Notes: a model not told the origin generated them from the sequence alone. A DNA stretch of 64,000 nucleotides from Mycolicibacter icosiumassiliensis (GCF_900078685.2 NZ_LT546170.1:44432-108431), one strand, 5' to 3'; positions 1-8,402 are shown, counted from the first letter of the stretch. Numbers and translations are program-made.

Positions 1-1170
1 CCCGTAGCGGGGACCGCCGAACCCGCGGAAGCCGGCGCCGGCCGCACCCGCACCCGCGGCCGGGATACCCGGCATTCCAGGCATTCCCGTTGGCGGTGCA
101 ATCGGAGCCCCGCCGAGAATTCCACCCGCGGACGGCAGCGCCGCTGCCGCAGCAGGACCCACCGGCACCCAGGAGCCGCCGGAGACCGGGCCCAGCGTGG
201 AGGCTGCCGCCATCGGCGGAACCCAGGCCGCCGGAACCGAGAGGCCGCCGACCGCGCCGGCGGCACCGGAGGCTGCGCTCGCCGCACCAGAGGCCGCGTT
301 GGCGGCGCCCGCCGCCGCGCTGGAGGCTCCCGTCGATGCTGCCTTCGCCCCGTCCGCGAACAGCTTCTGCAGACCGAGCACACCGCTGACACCACGCCAG
401 ACCGCACAGACGTTGTTCGACTGCAGGTTCGAGTGGGTCAACAGCTGGCTCATCAACTGGTTCGACAAGGTGTAGTTCGGGTCGTTGAGGATGTCCTGGG
501 CGGGGTTGCCGGTGCTCTCCGCCGAGTGCGAAGTCAGCGAGTTCACCAGATGCTGCAATGTGCCGGACGCCTTGGTGGCCTGGGTCGCCGTCGCATTGCC
601 GGCCGCCTGAGCGACCGCGTTGCCGGTGGCGGCGTCGCCGGCCGGGTTGGTCGGGTTCGGCGGCGAGGTGAAATCGCTCAGCTTGGTGGCCGCGCTGGAC
701 TGGGCCTGATAGCCGTACATCGCGATGGTGTCCTGTGCCCACATCTCGCCGTGCTCGGCTTCGGTGGCCGCGATCGACGGAGTGTTCTGCCCCAAGATGT
801 TGGTGGCGACCAACTGCTGCAGCAGCTGGCGGTTGGCCGTCACCGCCATCGGGGGCACCGTCTGGGCGTGCGCCGTCTCGTAGGCGGCCGCGGCCGCCCG
901 GCTCTGGACAGCGGCCTGCTTGGCCTGCTCGGCGGTGAGCTCCATCCAGTTCACATAGGGCGCGGCCGCCGCCGCCATCGACGCCGAAGCCGATCCCAGC
1001 CATTCCTGCGAGGTCAGCTGGTTGATGACCGAACGATACGCGGCGGCAACCGTTCTCAGTTCAGCTGACAGCGCACTCCACGCCGATGCGGCCGCCACCA
1101 TCGGTTCCGAGCCGGGCCCGGAGTATATCATGGTGGAGGTGACCTCCGGCGGTAACGACAGGTAGTTCAT
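1..1170 (-). CDS. PPE family protein, SVP subfamily (3' end outside window)
   Basis: PPE proteins are type VII (ESX) substrates exported as heterodimers with PE partners. The reading frame starts at ATG 1170 and is open for 390 codons to the window edge. PPE is at residues 7-9, a WLG (WxG) turn at 57-59, and the SVP-subfamily signature SVPAAW at about 311-316, after which the protein becomes Gly/Pro/Ala rich. It lies 9 bp downstream of the PE gene on the same strand, so the two are almost certainly co-transcribed. SVP-type PPE proteins are usually linked to ESX-5; that assignment is inference. The C terminus is not visible. Confidence 0.93.
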   Translation of the reverse strand, partial: MNYLSLPPEVTSTMIYSGPGSEPMVAAASAWSALSAELRTVAAAYRSVINQLTSQEWLGSASASMAAAAAPYVNWMELTAEQAKQAAVQSRAAAAAYETAHAQTVPPMAVTANRQLLQQLVATNILGQNTPSIAATEAEHGEMWAQDTIAMYGYQAQSSAATKLSDFTSPPNPTNPAGDAATGNAVAQAAGNATATQATKASGTLQHLVNSLTSHSAESTGNPAQDILNDPNYTLSNQLMSQLLTHSNLQSNNVCAVWRGVSGVLGLQKLFADGAKAASTGASSAAAGAANAASGAASAASGAAGAVGGLSVPAAWVPPMAAASTLGPVSGGSWVPVGPAAAAALPSAGGILGGAPIAPPTGMPGMPGIPAAGAGAAGAGFRGFGGPRYG

Positions 1171-1179
1171 CGCTGCGGA

Positions 1180-1479
1180 CTATCCGGCCGCGGCTGCGTT
1201 GGCCGCCTCGGTAGCTGCGTACGCGTTGGCCCCGTTGCTCAACGTGTTCACGAACATTTCGTGGACGGCCGCGGCCTGGGCGCTCACGGTCTGGTAGGCC
1301 TCCGCGTGAGCGGCGAACTGTGCTGCCGTCAGAGCCGACACCTCGTCGGCGGCGGCCGGAACCACGCCGGTGGTGGGGGCCGCTGCCGCGGCACTGTGGG
1401 CGGCCATCGACGAACCGATGGTCCGCAGGTTGGCGACCGCGGCCAGTAGCGCCTCGGGCTGCGTGGTGACGAACGACAT
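1180..1479 (-). CDS. PE family protein (PE domain only, 99 aa)
   Basis: This is the small helical partner of the downstream PPE protein and probably carries the ESX secretion signal for the pair. PE is at residues 8-9 and the general type VII export motif YxxxD/E is present as YAATE at 87-91. The protein stops right after the PE domain, so there is no PGRS or enzymatic tail. GAGGAG lies a few bases before the ATG at 1479. Gene order PE then PPE in one short operon is typical of mycobacterial effector pairs. Confidence 0.93.
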   Translation of the reverse strand: MSFVTTQPEALLAAVANLRTIGSSMAAHSAAAAAPTTGVVPAAADEVSALTAAQFAAHAEAYQTVSAQAAAVHEMFVNTLSNGANAYAATEAANAAAAG

Positions 1480-1617
1480 GAACGCTCCTCGTCGAAGTCT
1501 TTCGTGATCCGCGCTCGCCGCGTTGGGCGATCGCGTGCGCGGTTGGGCGCAGACCCGACGCTAAGCGATCTGAACCCCGAGACCCAGTCGCGGAGGAGAT
1601 TTTTCGAAGATTGCCAG

Positions 1618-1637
1618 CAACTGTTCATTGACAGTTG
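1618..1637. promoter_or_regulatory. Inverted repeat upstream of PE/PPE
   Basis: CAACTGT-N6-ACAGTTG forms a perfect 7-bp dyad, and a third half-site-like TAACTGT follows at 1638-1644. It lies in the 209-bp gap between the end of the LLM gene and the PE start, where the PE/PPE promoter must be. Could be an operator or a short hairpin; no bound regulator can be named. Confidence 0.4.
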
Positions 1638-1688
1638 GTAACTGTATCCGAAGCATTCACCCAGCGGCACCGTGGCGTTGGGCTGTCG

Positions 1689-2750
1689 TCATCCGCTGTT
1701 CACCAACTCCGACGAGTTCGGCGACACCGCGTCGGCCAACAAGCGCAAGGTGGATTCCCGCCCCGGCGAGCTGGTGGGGTCGGCGCCCCGCCGAGCCGAT
1801 GCGACCGGATTGAGCATCAATTCTTCCACACCGAACCGGTCCGCCAACTGCCGCAACTGCGCCAGCGCCTCCGCCGGTGTTCCCCGCACCGCGCGCTCGA
1901 GTTCTGCCTGCGCGACGCCACTCTGCTCGGGTGTGAGTGCCGCCTGCTCGGCATCTTCGACCAGCATCAACGGGCCCGGCTGTTGCCCGATCGCGGTGCG
2001 GGCCTGTAAGTGCAGGTAGGGAAGTATCAAAGCCGTTGCCTCCTCCCGTGTTTCGGCGACCACGGTGTTCACGGTGAGGAAGGCGATCGGTTCGGCCGCG
2101 AGTTCGCTCGGCACGAATTCCGACCGGTAGCGGGTGAGCGCTTCCTCGGTCTGCTCGCCGAACAGGTGGTGGCCGAACACATAGGGCAGGCCCTTGACTG
2201 CGGCAACCCGGGCCGAGTCCACTGAGGATCCCAGCACGAAGACCCGGGGTGTCGTCAGCGCGTGCGGTGTCGACTTGAGGACATAGCTGCGGTCCGCCAG
2301 TTGCACCGCCACCCCGGCGGGGCCCACCAGGGCGATCACATCGTCGAGGTGGTCGGGGAAATCATCGGGGGCGCGGTCGCCGCGGCTTCCGCGCAACACC
2401 ATCGACGCCACCGGGTCGGCGCCGGGAGCCCGTCCGATGCCTAGGTCGATGCGGCCGGGATGGGCGGCCTCCAACAGCGCGAACTGCTCGGCCACCGCCA
2501 GGGGTGCGTGATTGGGCAGCATCACCCCGCCGGCGCCGACGCGGAGACGCGACGTCGCAGCGGCCAGCATCGCGGTCAGCACCGCCGGGCTGGTCGCGGC
2601 AACCGACGGGATGTTGTGGTGTTCGGCAACCCAGTACCGGGTGTAGCCGAGTCGGTCCGCTACCGTCGCGAGCCGCATCGTCGCGGCCAGCGCATCCGGG
2701 GTGGACTGGTCCGTGCGTACCGGTGTGAGATCGAGAATGGAGAGGCGCAC
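1689..2750 (-). CDS. LLM-class flavin-dependent oxidoreductase (luciferase-like)
   Basis: A TIM-barrel luciferase-like monooxygenase of about 353 aa. The start of the protein (RLSILDLTPV), the AEHHN stretch and the GxGRAPGADP region are typical of the MsnO8/YhbW type that uses FMN or F420. The open frame extends further upstream, but GTG at 2750 begins exactly where family members begin and avoids overlap with the divergent methyltransferase. Substrate unknown. It stands alone, with PE/PPE downstream on the same strand after 209 bp. Confidence 0.85.
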   Translation of the reverse strand: MRLSILDLTPVRTDQSTPDALAATMRLATVADRLGYTRYWVAEHHNIPSVAATSPAVLTAMLAAATSRLRVGAGGVMLPNHAPLAVAEQFALLEAAHPGRIDLGIGRAPGADPVASMVLRGSRGDRAPDDFPDHLDDVIALVGPAGVAVQLADRSYVLKSTPHALTTPRVFVLGSSVDSARVAAVKGLPYVFGHHLFGEQTEEALTRYRSEFVPSELAAEPIAFLTVNTVVAETREEATALILPYLHLQARTAIGQQPGPLMLVEDAEQAALTPEQSGVAQAELERAVRGTPAEALAQLRQLADRFGVEELMLNPVASARRGADPTSSPGRESTLRLLADAVSPNSSELVNSG

Positions 2751-2841
2751 AGCGGCGATCTTGCCAGTACGCACGCGCCGTCGCCGTTCATACACCGCGC
2801 GTTCTGATTTCGTTAACCCGACTCGCGCACAGTGGCAGGTG

Positions 2842-3576
2842 ATGAACAGCGACACCGAACTCGCCGGCATAGCACCGTCGGCGCCCGCTGCTCCGCCCGA
2901 GCCGTGGGACATCGGCCGCCCGCAGCCGGTGGTGCAGCAACTGGTGGCCCACGGCGCCTTGCGGGGCGAGGTGCTGGATCCGGGAACCGGCCCGGGCCAC
3001 CACGCTATTTACTATGCTGCTCAAGGATATTCGACAACCGGCGTGGACAGCTCTCCGGCCGCTATCGCGGTGGCGCGACACAACGCAGCCCAAGCCGGCG
3101 TGACGGTGAACTTCCAGCTGGCCGATGCGGTTGACCTGATCGGGTTCGACGGTTGCTTCGACACCGTCGTCGACAGCGCGTTCTACCACCTGTTCCAAGA
3201 CGACGAGGAGACCCAGCTGCGTTATGCGCGCAGCCTGCATCGGGCGACCAAGCCGCAAGCGCGGCTGTTCCTGTTCGAGGCCGGACGCCACAATGTCAAC
3301 GGCTGGCAATTGGACGGCCTGTCGCCCGACCGCTTCGGTCGGCTGCTCACCGAAGCCGGGTGGCGTATCGACCATGTTGGGACCACTACCTATCAGGGCT
3401 CCTTCGAGCCGACCGCCTTCACCGAGATGGTCGCGGTGATGGAGGCGCTCGGCCGGGAGGACCTGGTGGCGGGGGTCCGGGCGTTGGCCGACCGGTTCGC
3501 GATCCTGCAACCGCTGCTCGAAGACAACCTGGTACACATGCCGTTCTGGGCCGTAGCCGTCACGCGGATCGATTAA
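2842..3576 (+). CDS. Class I SAM-dependent methyltransferase
   Basis: A 244-aa Rossmann-type methyltransferase. WDIGRPQP near the N terminus precedes motif I (LDPGTGPGHH, a variant of the D/E-x-G-x-G-x-G SAM loop), then GVDSS for the acidic end of strand 2 and a DTVVDSAFYH motif IV region. ATG 2842 is preceded by GGCAGG. The acceptor is unknown; relatives are annotated as UbiE/TehB or thiopurine-like enzymes, and the sequence does not decide among them. It is divergent from the LLM gene (91-bp gap) and 16 bp upstream of the SRAP gene, so probably co-transcribed with it. Confidence 0.82.
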   Translation: MNSDTELAGIAPSAPAAPPEPWDIGRPQPVVQQLVAHGALRGEVLDPGTGPGHHAIYYAAQGYSTTGVDSSPAAIAVARHNAAQAGVTVNFQLADAVDLIGFDGCFDTVVDSAFYHLFQDDEETQLRYARSLHRATKPQARLFLFEAGRHNVNGWQLDGLSPDRFGRLLTEAGWRIDHVGTTTYQGSFEPTAFTEMVAVMEALGREDLVAGVRALADRFAILQPLLEDNLVHMPFWAVAVTRID

Positions 3577-3592
3577 CTGTCACCATGAAGGC

Positions 3593-4348
3593 ATGTGCGG
3601 GCGTTTCGCGATAACCACCGATCCGGCGTTACTGGCGCTGCGGATGGACGCGATCAACGAGATTCCGGCGACCGCTGATTCCGGACCGAACTACAACGTC
3701 GCGCCGACCGACAGCATCGCCACCGTGGTCAGCCGGTACACCGCGCTGCATGGACCGGCCGACGAGCCGACGCGGCGGGTCCGGCTGATGCGCTGGGGGC
3801 TGGTGCCGCCGTGGGCGAAGGCCGGCCCGGCCGGTACGCCGGCGAGCGGCAGCCCGCTGATGATCAACGCCCGCGCCGAGACGGTCACCACCGCCCCGGC
3901 ATACCGAGCGGCCGTCGAACGCCGGCGCTGCCTGGTGCCGATGGACGGTTACTACGAATGGCGCGCGGGACCCGGCGTGCCCAAGGCGCCCAAGACGCCG
4001 TTCTACATCCACGGCGACGGCGCGATGCTGTTCGCTGCCGGCCTGTGGTCGGTCTGGCGTCCCGACCGGCGGCGTGATCCGCTGCTGAGCATCGCGATCA
4101 TCACCACCGAGGCGGTCGGGGAACTCGCCGGGATCCACGACCGGATGCCGCTGCTGCTGTCCGAAAACCCCTGGGATAGTTGGCTGGATCCGGATGCTCC
4201 GGTCGACACCATGCTGCTGGCCGAACCGCCGGACGTGCGGCGGATCACCGTGCGGGAGGTCTCCACGTTGGTCAACAGCGTGCGCAACAACTCACCCGAG
4301 CTGATCGCGCCGGCCGTGCCGCACCCCGAGCAGGCCACGCTGCTGTAA
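3593..4348 (+). CDS. SRAP/HMCES-family abasic-site DNA-protein crosslink protein
   Basis: SRAP proteins (YedK/HMCES) covalently trap abasic sites in single-stranded DNA through the N-terminal cysteine, shielding them during replication. All key residues are visible: Cys2 right after the initiator Met, Asn35 in the NYNVAPT stretch, Glu122 in YYEW and His182 in GIHDRMP. At 251 aa it has the usual length. The family is often SOS-linked; no SOS box was recognised here. It follows the methyltransferase by 16 bp. M. tuberculosis has a single homolog (Rv3226c from memory). Confidence 0.92.
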   Translation: MCGRFAITTDPALLALRMDAINEIPATADSGPNYNVAPTDSIATVVSRYTALHGPADEPTRRVRLMRWGLVPPWAKAGPAGTPASGSPLMINARAETVTTAPAYRAAVERRRCLVPMDGYYEWRAGPGVPKAPKTPFYIHGDGAMLFAAGLWSVWRPDRRRDPLLSIAIITTEAVGELAGIHDRMPLLLSENPWDSWLDPDAPVDTMLLAEPPDVRRITVREVSTLVNSVRNNSPELIAPAVPHPEQATLL

Positions 4349-4460
4349 CGGTCCGGTCCGCCGGGTCGTGGGCTTCGCCGGTGCTCAGGGAACTCCTAAT
4401 TTGAAGCTCCCGTTCATGTCGGCTTCAGATTGTCGTCGCTGCCCAGTCAACTCGGGTGCC

Positions 4461-4483
4461 TAGTGTCGTGAGTCGTTAATTCG
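4461..4483 (+). repeat. IS630 left inverted repeat with TA
   Basis: 23 bp, identical to the reverse complement of 5568-5590. The first two bases are the duplicated TA target. Confidence 0.93.
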
Positions 4484-4505
4484 AGTTCAGACGTTAGACT
4501 AGGGT

Positions 4506-5591
4506 GTGCCGAGTCCGATTCCTGTACCCGTGATGCTGAGCGATGATGAACGTGAGCAATTGGAGTCCTGGGCCCGCCGGCCTAAGAGTGCTCAAGCGTT
4601 GGCGATGCGCTCGCGAATTATCCTTGCCTGCGAGGGTGATTCGAGTAATACCCAGATCGCCGCAGACTTGAAGGTAGCCCGGTCGGTGGTGACGAAGTGG
4701 CGCAATCGGTTCGTCGTGGACCGCCTCGACGGTCTGCTCGATGAGCCGCGGCCGGGCCGGCCGAGGGTGGTCGGCGATGAGCAGATCAAGGATCTGATCA
4801 CCGCGACGTTGGAGACCACGCCGACCGATGCCACGCACTGGTCGACCCGGTCGATGGCCGATCACCTGGGGTTGAGCCAGTCGATGGTCTCCCGAGTCTG
4901 GCGGGCGTTCGGACTGGCGCCGCACAAACAGGATTCGTGGAAGCTGTCCAAAGATCCGCTGTTCATCGAGAAGGTCCGCGACGTCGTCGGGCTCTACCTC
5001 GACCCACCCGAGCGCGCCGTCGTTCTCTGCGTGGATGAAAAGACCCAGATCCAGGCCCTCAACCGCACCCAACCGGTGTTCCCGATGCTGCCCGGTACAC
5101 CGGCGCGCGCCACTCATGACTACGTCCGCCACGGCACCTCGAGCCTGTATGCGGCCCTGAATCTGGCCACCGGCCAGGTCATCGGCTCCCTGCACGCTCG
5201 GCACCGTTCCCAGGAATTCCTCGCATTCCTCAAGAAGATCGATGCCAACGTGCCCGCCGAGCTGGACTGCCACGTCGTGCTCGACAACGCCTCCACCCAC
5301 AAGACCCCAGCGGTAAAACGTTGGCTGACAAACCATCCCCGCTTCGTCCTGCACTTCACCCCGACCAGCTCCTCTTGGCTCAACCTCGTCGAACGCTGGT
5401 TCGCCGAACTGACCACCAAGAAACTGCGACGCGGAACACACACCTCGGTGCGCCAACTCAACACTGATATCCGCACCTGGATCCAAACCTGGAACGACAA
5501 CCCCCGGCCCTACGTCTGGACCAAAACCGCCGACCAAATCCTCGAATCAATCGGTAACTACTGCAAGCGAATTAACGACTCACGACACTAG
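4506..5591 (+). CDS. IS630 family transposase
   Basis: 361 aa, GTG start. Order: N-terminal helix-turn-helix (about 30-90, with the linker GLLDEPRPGRP), a second winged-helix region (about 95-145, MADHLGLSQSMVSRVWR), then the DDE catalytic core with Asp177 (CVDEKT), Asp260 (VVLDNASTH) and Glu296 (NLVERWF), the last pair separated by 35 residues as in IS630. All catalytic residues are present. The frame continues through the right inverted repeat; its stop codon is the duplicated TA plus one G of flanking DNA. Confidence 0.95.
   Translation: MPSPIPVPVMLSDDEREQLESWARRPKSAQALAMRSRIILACEGDSSNTQIAADLKVARSVVTKWRNRFVVDRLDGLLDEPRPGRPRVVGDEQIKDLITATLETTPTDATHWSTRSMADHLGLSQSMVSRVWRAFGLAPHKQDSWKLSKDPLFIEKVRDVVGLYLDPPERAVVLCVDEKTQIQALNRTQPVFPMLPGTPARATHDYVRHGTSSLYAALNLATGQVIGSLHARHRSQEFLAFLKKIDANVPAELDCHVVLDNASTHKTPAVKRWLTNHPRFVLHFTPTSSSWLNLVERWFAELTTKKLRRGTHTSVRQLNTDIRTWIQTWNDNPRPYVWTKTADQILESIGNYCKRINDSRH
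5568..5590 (-). repeat. IS630 right inverted repeat with TA
   Basis: Perfect inverted copy of 4461-4483. The transposase coding sequence runs through this repeat to its outer end. Confidence 0.93.
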
Positions 5592-5837
5592 GCGCTTCAG
5601 GTCAGCGAGGCGGTTCTCTCGCCGCCGCTCAAGCTTCAAGATCTCGTCGACCGCAGCGCTGCGCTCGGCCTCAAGCTCATCGAGCGCCGCAGAGATGCGT
5701 TGATTGGACACTGCGTCATATTACCGCAGAAGATGACGTGGCAATAGACACAGTAGATAGCGTGTCTCTAGCTGTGGCATGGAGCGTGTCAGTCAATATC
5801 GTCCGATTGGACGACTGCGACATCGCACGACAGTGTT

Positions 5838-5869
5838 TATAGCTAACTTTAGGGCTATAAAACTATAGT
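5838..5869. promoter_or_regulatory. AT-rich dyads upstream of fic
   Basis: Within the 318-bp gap 5592-5909, which otherwise holds the split ORF remnant and AT-rich DNA, TTATAG (5838-5843) and CTATAA (5855-5860) form an inverted repeat and ACTATAGT (5862-5869) is a second palindrome. They lie 41-72 bp before the fic start, so promoter or operator function is plausible. GAGAAGGG at 5896-5903 is the fic ribosome binding site. Confidence 0.35.
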
Positions 5870-5909
5870 AATGATGTTGTTGGTGTCTCTTAGATGAGAA
5901 GGGTTCGCT

Positions 5910-7094
5910 ATGGGTTGGCCTGCGCATCAAGCCGAACAGCGTAAATGGGCGCCTCGTACGCGCCAGGGTAACCGTGACGATCGCATGCTCAAGCAGATCG
6001 AAGTGGCGCTACCGCCAACGATCGGCAATCTGAGCTATGACCCTGTGGGTGCAGTGGCGCGCGCGCATGAGGCCGCCTTGGTTGCTGTCGCTCGCCTCGA
6101 AGCCGGATTCGGCCAGCACCTCGCACCCTTAGCGGATTTCTTGCTGCGGAGTGAGTCTGTGGCGTCATCCAAGATCGAGCACATCGACGCTGGATGGCGG
6201 GCATTCGGCAAAGCCTTCGCAGGTGGAAACGCCAGCGCGCAGGCAGAATCCCAACTAGCTGCCGTTCGGGCGTTGATACAACTTGTTGAGGCGGCCGACG
6301 CCGGTCCACTTACTCTCGAAGCAGTCCTCGACACCCATCGACTACTGATGGCACCTGACCCCTACACCGACAGTCCCGGGCAGCTGCGCAACGTCCAGAA
6401 CTGGATCGGTGGCAGCGACTACACACCTATCGGCGCGCTGTACATACCGCCACCACCCGAGTTAGTGCCTTCTCTTGTGGAAGACCTGCTGGTCTTCGCC
6501 AACCGCACAGATCTGCCGATTGTCGCTCAGGCCGCAATCGCCCACGCCCAGTTCGAATCGATCCACCCGTTCACTGACGGCAACGGTCGCATCGGGCGTG
6601 CACTGATCAGTGCGATCCTCCGCCGACGTGGGCTCACCCAACGGGTAACGGTGCCGCTGGCATCGGTCATGCTGGCCAATACTGATGACTATTTCGCGCG
6701 GCTCACCAACTACCGCCGCGGTGACGCCAATCAATTTGTCGGCTACCTCGCTGAGGCTGCGGCACATGCGAGCAACGCCGCGGAAGAATCGGCAGTCCAT
6801 CTCGCCGAACTGCCCGACCACTGGCGGTCAGTTGCGCGCCCGCGGTCGGGCTCTGCAGACGAGACCCTCATCGAGAGCCTCTTGGATGTCCCGATCTTCA
6901 ATGCCGATACCGCGCAACAGATCACGGGAACAACAGATGCCAGCACATACAGGGCACTCGGAAGGCTGACGGAGGTCGGCATCCTTGAAATATTGTCAAC
7001 GGGCGCGCGCAACCGTGTCTGGGCTGCCGCTGACGTGTTGACCGAGCTTGATGCACTCAGTGATGCGATCGGTCGGCGGGTCCGCCGCGGATAG
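5910..7094 (+). CDS. Fic (Fido) domain protein, probable AMPylator
   Basis: Fic enzymes transfer AMP or other phosphate-linked groups to protein hydroxyls. The core motif HPFTDGNGRIGR is complete at 219-230. An N-terminal inhibitory-helix-like sequence SSKIEH lies at 86-91 (consensus S/T-xxx-E-G/N, here His in last place). The C-terminal 90 residues (ITGTTDASTYRALGRLTEVGIL) look like a winged helix, as in the large class of Fic proteins with DNA-binding tails. 394 aa is normal for that class. No Phd-type antitoxin is adjacent. It sits in an island of lower G+C between the IS630 and a tRNA-like scar. Confidence 0.9.
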   Translation: MGWPAHQAEQRKWAPRTRQGNRDDRMLKQIEVALPPTIGNLSYDPVGAVARAHEAALVAVARLEAGFGQHLAPLADFLLRSESVASSKIEHIDAGWRAFGKAFAGGNASAQAESQLAAVRALIQLVEAADAGPLTLEAVLDTHRLLMAPDPYTDSPGQLRNVQNWIGGSDYTPIGALYIPPPPELVPSLVEDLLVFANRTDLPIVAQAAIAHAQFESIHPFTDGNGRIGRALISAILRRRGLTQRVTVPLASVMLANTDDYFARLTNYRRGDANQFVGYLAEAAAHASNAAEESAVHLAELPDHWRSVARPRSGSADETLIESLLDVPIFNADTAQQITGTTDASTYRALGRLTEVGILEILSTGARNRVWAAADVLTELDALSDAIGRRVRRG

Positions 7095-7100
7095 GGGTTT
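7065..7100. repeat. 36-bp repeat, copy 1 (end of fic)
   Basis: 34 of 36 bases match 10376-10411; only CG versus TC differs near the middle. Copy 1 covers the last ten codons of fic and its stop. The second copy lies directly in front of the IS607-type element. Confidence 0.8.
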
Positions 7101-7238
7101 CCGATCGGCCATTCCGCCGTTGATCGGGTGTAGATGATGCACAGGGGCCGAGTCGCGGACGCCTGGTGCGCGTTTCAGCTCCTGGCAGCGCTGGTTCTTG
7201 CGGTCTTGACCGCTGCGCAGCCACGAAAGGAGGTCGGG

Positions 7239-8087
7239 TCACCGTCGAATTAGGCCTTCAAGGAGGTACGAACTTTCCGGCGAGGAGAGTTCAACCCACT
7301 GGTCGCGGTCGCGATGCGCAGGGTGGACGGTCATCGGCAGTCGGTCCAAGACATCGCGAAGGTCGCTGCGCACAGCCGCTGGGCTGTATCGGATCCAGTC
7401 GGTGGCGTCGCCCCACCGCTCCCGATCGATCAGGCTTCCCCCGAGCGACGCTGGGGCAGGGGCGCACAAGGCCCAAATGAAGGGCGGAAAGCAAATCTCA
7501 GCGAAAACGTCATACACCTGTCGCACGCCGAGCACTTGCATCATGGAATAGGCGCTGGAAATACGGCAGGCAGGCATGTTCACCCGTGCGACACGTAGCT
7601 GCAGGCCGGGCGGCAGGCGGAGATCCGCTTCGTCGCGCAGGAGTTGGCCAACGAGCTCGCCGTGAACCAAGCGGAGTGACGGGGCAAGCGCAACCACGCC
7701 ATGCAGAAGCGAGCGTGCAACCCGTCCCGGAGCTACGTATACGGCGGGGACGCTTCCCGCCTGATTCGGCAAAGCGAAAGCTCGCGCGTGAAGGCGATCG
7801 CTTCGAGCGACCCGCCTTGCGAGATCTCCGTATGCATTGTCATATTGGCTTGCGAGTGTGTTGCACCTATGGCACAGCGTTCGAAGCCACAAACCTCCCT
7901 CTTGAGGTGTGTCATGGCGCAGCACTCCTTCGCGAATGTAGGGCCGCATACGGGCGACGCGGTTACCCGCGTTACCTGCGCATTGCGGTGGTACGTGCGC
8001 CCTAGTCAGATCAGTGGACCTCTGGCACAGGTGGCACAGAATCCCTGCCTTGGGGGCCGGTACTAGATAGTCGCGCCGCGATGCCAC
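7239..8087 (-). CDS. HNH-endonuclease-like protein of unknown role
   Basis: 282 aa from GTG 8087. Near the N terminus CHLC (18-21), an AHVPPQ stretch and a later CHRCN give the two Cys-pair zinc knuckle with a central His typical of small HNH-type nucleases; the remaining 200 residues match nothing I recognise. A nuclease role is inference. Convergent with fic (144-bp gap containing nothing identifiable apart from the repeat at its start). Its place in an island with fic suggests an accessory or defence-like function. Confidence 0.6.
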   Translation of the reverse strand: MASRRDYLVPAPKAGILCHLCQRSTDLTRAHVPPQCAGNAGNRVARMRPYIREGVLRHDTPQEGGLWLRTLCHRCNTLASQYDNAYGDLARRVARSDRLHARAFALPNQAGSVPAVYVAPGRVARSLLHGVVALAPSLRLVHGELVGQLLRDEADLRLPPGLQLRVARVNMPACRISSAYSMMQVLGVRQVYDVFAEICFPPFIWALCAPAPASLGGSLIDRERWGDATDWIRYSPAAVRSDLRDVLDRLPMTVHPAHRDRDQWVELSSPESSYLLEGLIRR

Positions 8088-8210
8088 TGGCTCAAATTAT
8101 CCTTGCGCCCCGACATCCACGATGATGGCCATGACAATGTTGGCTTTCGCGGATGGGTCGACTCCGGCAGCATTGGGGCGATGGCCTGCGGAGGGCCCGG
8201 GTGCTGACAC

Positions 8211-8258
8211 CTGGTTCTTAATCAGCAGGTCCAGAGTTCGAAATCCCGAGGGTCGCAT
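8211..8258 (+). other. tRNA-Lys(CTT)-like 3' fragment, possible attachment-site scar
   Basis: CTGG-TTCTTAA-TCAG has the form of an anticodon stem-loop with CTT anticodon, followed by an AGGTC variable region and a T-loop-like GAGTTCGAAA. The 5' half of a tRNA and a well-paired T stem are missing, so it is not a functional tRNA. Such 3' fragments are left by integrative elements that target tRNA genes. The 315-bp gap 8088-8402 shows nothing else. Confidence 0.35.
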
Positions 8259-8402
8259 CGCTGGCGCGATAGCGCATGCCTCGCATCGTTTTCGGGCTCG
8301 TCTCAGCGGTTCTAAAGCGTGATGGCCGTTGTCGATTGGCACTCAATACGGGGCTATACACGCGGGCCCGAAAACTGCTTAGGCGATGTCGCGTTGAGCG
8401 CA

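Larger units (their letters stand above)
4461..5590 (+). mobile_element. IS630-family insertion sequence, complete, with TA target duplication
   Basis: One transposase ORF lies between perfect 23-bp terminal inverted repeats (including the TA), at 4461-4483 and 5568-5590. Both ends start TAGTGTCGTGAGTCGTTAA read inward. IS630/Tc1 elements duplicate a TA dinucleotide, so the element proper is 4463-5588 with TA on each side. Perfect ends and an intact transposase suggest a recent, possibly active insertion. It interrupts a small minus-strand ORF. Confidence 0.93.
4425..5711 (-). pseudogene. Small coiled-coil ORF split by the IS630 insertion
   Basis: Reading leftward from GTG 5711 gives 41 codons up to the TA target, rich in Leu/Glu/Arg with heptad-like spacing (ALDELEAERS, ILKLERRRENRLADLKRL). 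Removing the element and one TA continues the same frame through GTRVDWAATTI to TGA at 4425-4427, restoring a 52-codon ORF. With the IS present the frame reads L-V-S and stops inside the repeat. No family recognised; that this was an expressed gene is inference from frame continuity and composition. Confidence 0.45.

Noticed and set aside
7100..7238. Small gene between fic and the HNH-like gene
   Set aside because: AGGAGG-like runs occur, but the open frames are short, overlap other genes and show no protein-like pattern.
8211..8258. Functional tRNA gene
   Set aside because: No acceptor or D arm upstream and the T stem does not pair well; kept only as a possible scar.
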